A DNA stretch of 5,250 bases from positions 1 to 5,250 of the forward strand of contig JAFPAZ010000109.1 of assembly GCA_017390645.1 (NCBI GenBank). Direction: 5' to 3'. Position 1 is the first letter of the stretch. Each line of letters begins with the position of its first letter. Below are positions 4,550 to 5,250 of the stretch, one piece after another. Under the pieces are notes generated by a model. The model did not search any database. It saw nothing but the letters and a program-made list of their open reading frames with translations, and was not told the DNA's origin. The stretch comes from Lachnospiraceae bacterium (GTDB taxonomy: Bacteria > Bacillota_A > Clostridia > Lachnospirales > Lachnospiraceae). The translations under genes and the position numbers were made by a program.

Positions 4550-5250
4550 ATGTACAAAATCAATGATAATTATTTAAAGCTACAAGGAAACTATCTTTTT
4601 TCAACTATTGCAAAAAAGGTAAATGCGTATAAAGAAAGTAACCCAGAGGCAAATATCATCCGACTTGGCATCGGTGATGTTACCAGACCATTGGTACCAT
4701 CTATTATAGAGGCTCTACATAAAGCAGTAGACGAGATGGGAACAGAAGAAGGATTCAGGGGTTATGGTCCGGAACAGGGCTATGAATTTTTAAGAGAGGC
4801 CATTGCAAAACAGGATTATCAGGCAAGAGGCTGTAACATTGATGCAGATGAAATCTTCATTTCCGACGGTTCCAAATGCGATGTGGGAAACATTCAGGAA
4901 ATTTTCGCATTAAATAACAAAGTTGCCATCTGTGACCCGGTATATCCGGTTTATGTGGATTCCAATGTTATGGCAGGAAGAACCGGAGCCTTTCATCCGG
5001 TTACCGGAGGATATGACAATCTGATTTATATGCCATGCTTAAAAGACAATGGATTTATTCCGGAATTACCAAAGGAAGTACCGGATTTAATTTATCTATG
5101 TTTCCCAAACAATCCAACGGGTATGACCATTTCAAAACATAGGTTACAGGAATGGGTGGATTATGCAAATAAGAATGGTTCTATCATTCTTTATGATGCG
5201 GCTTATGAAGCGTACATTACAGAACCAGATGTACCACATAGTATTTATGA
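4550..5250 (+). CDS. dapL: LL-diaminopimelate aminotransferase, N-terminal 233 codons
   Basis: DapL is a fold-type I PLP enzyme that moves an amino group from glutamate to tetrahydrodipicolinate to give LL-diaminopimelate. It bypasses the succinylase and acetylase steps of lysine and peptidoglycan synthesis. The visible part shows [18 protein letters not shown] at the N-terminus, [51 protein letters not shown] (186-191) and YDAAYEAY with Asp216 and Tyr219 for PLP. The PLP-binding Lys lies beyond the window edge. The full enzyme is usually near 400 residues. ATG codons occur at 4547 and 4550. The second gives MYKIN, matching the usual family start, and is 8 nt after GGAAAGG. The gene follows the ANTAR gene by 50 nt with no terminator, so it is probably in the same operon. 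Confidence 0.95.
   Translation, partial: MYKINDNYLKLQGNYLFSTIAKKVNAYKESNPEANIIRLGIGDVTRPLVPSIIEALHKAVDEMGTEEGFRGYGPEQGYEFLREAIAKQDYQARGCNIDADEIFISDGSKCDVGNIQEIFALNNKVAICDPVYPVYVDSNVMAGRTGAFHPVTGGYDNLIYMPCLKDNGFIPELPKEVPDLIYLCFPNNPTGMTISKHRLQEWVDYANKNGSIILYDAAYEAYITEPDVPHSIY

Noticed and set aside
2708..4563. Several minus-strand open frames of 60-102 codons opposite the GS-family and ANTAR genes
   Set aside because: They lack ribosome sites and recognisable protein features, and they lie wholly or almost wholly opposite clear coding genes, so they are chance frames.

Overview
The window looks like a low-GC Firmicute chromosome, most likely Lachnospiraceae (Clostridium cluster XIVa). The grounds are AT-rich spacers with near-consensus sigma-A promoters, strong GGAGG-type ribosome sites, the pairing of a glutamine-synthetase-family gene with an ANTAR regulator, DapL-type diaminopimelate synthesis, and a very small holin-like toxin. 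The genus cannot be fixed from sequence alone.

Positions 1-760 are an accessory-like stretch. It begins with the C-terminal tail of a probable LytTR-type DNA-binding protein. A 26-27 bp palindrome lies at the end of that gene, flanked by an 8-bp direct repeat, and it appears to have supplied a new C-terminus and stop codon. Next comes a candidate type I toxin-antitoxin locus: a ~33-aa membrane peptide on the minus strand and a convergent ~85-nt RNA on the plus strand, sharing one bidirectional terminator. The toxin Shine-Dalgarno sequence is locked in a hairpin, and the antitoxin RNA carries the same anti-Shine-Dalgarno string. A near-consensus promoter followed by a 21-bp terminator hairpin then forms what looks like an attenuated leader for pyrG.

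Positions 774-2396 encode a complete, canonical CTP synthase (pyrG). The 244-bp spacer after it holds a ~148-bp structured inverted-repeat element with a 19-bp perfect outer stem and a GC-rich branched core. The right arm of this element supplies the -35 box of the promoter for the next gene.

Positions 2641-5250 look like an operon: a glutamine-synthetase-family enzyme, an ANTAR RNA-binding regulator with a degenerate receiver domain, and the first 233 codons of LL-diaminopimelate aminotransferase (dapL), which runs off the window. PyrG consumes glutamine, the glutamine synthetase family makes glutamine or a related amide, and DapL uses glutamate, so nitrogen metabolism is the common theme. 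The glutamine-synthetase-like protein keeps its metal ligands but has lost several substrate-pocket residues, including the catalytic flap Glu (His here), so its activity is uncertain.

The best candidates for something undescribed are the compact toxin-antitoxin locus with mirrored anti-SD sequences, the divergent GS-ANTAR pair, the promoter-donating structured repeat, and the palindrome insertion that rewrote a gene end.
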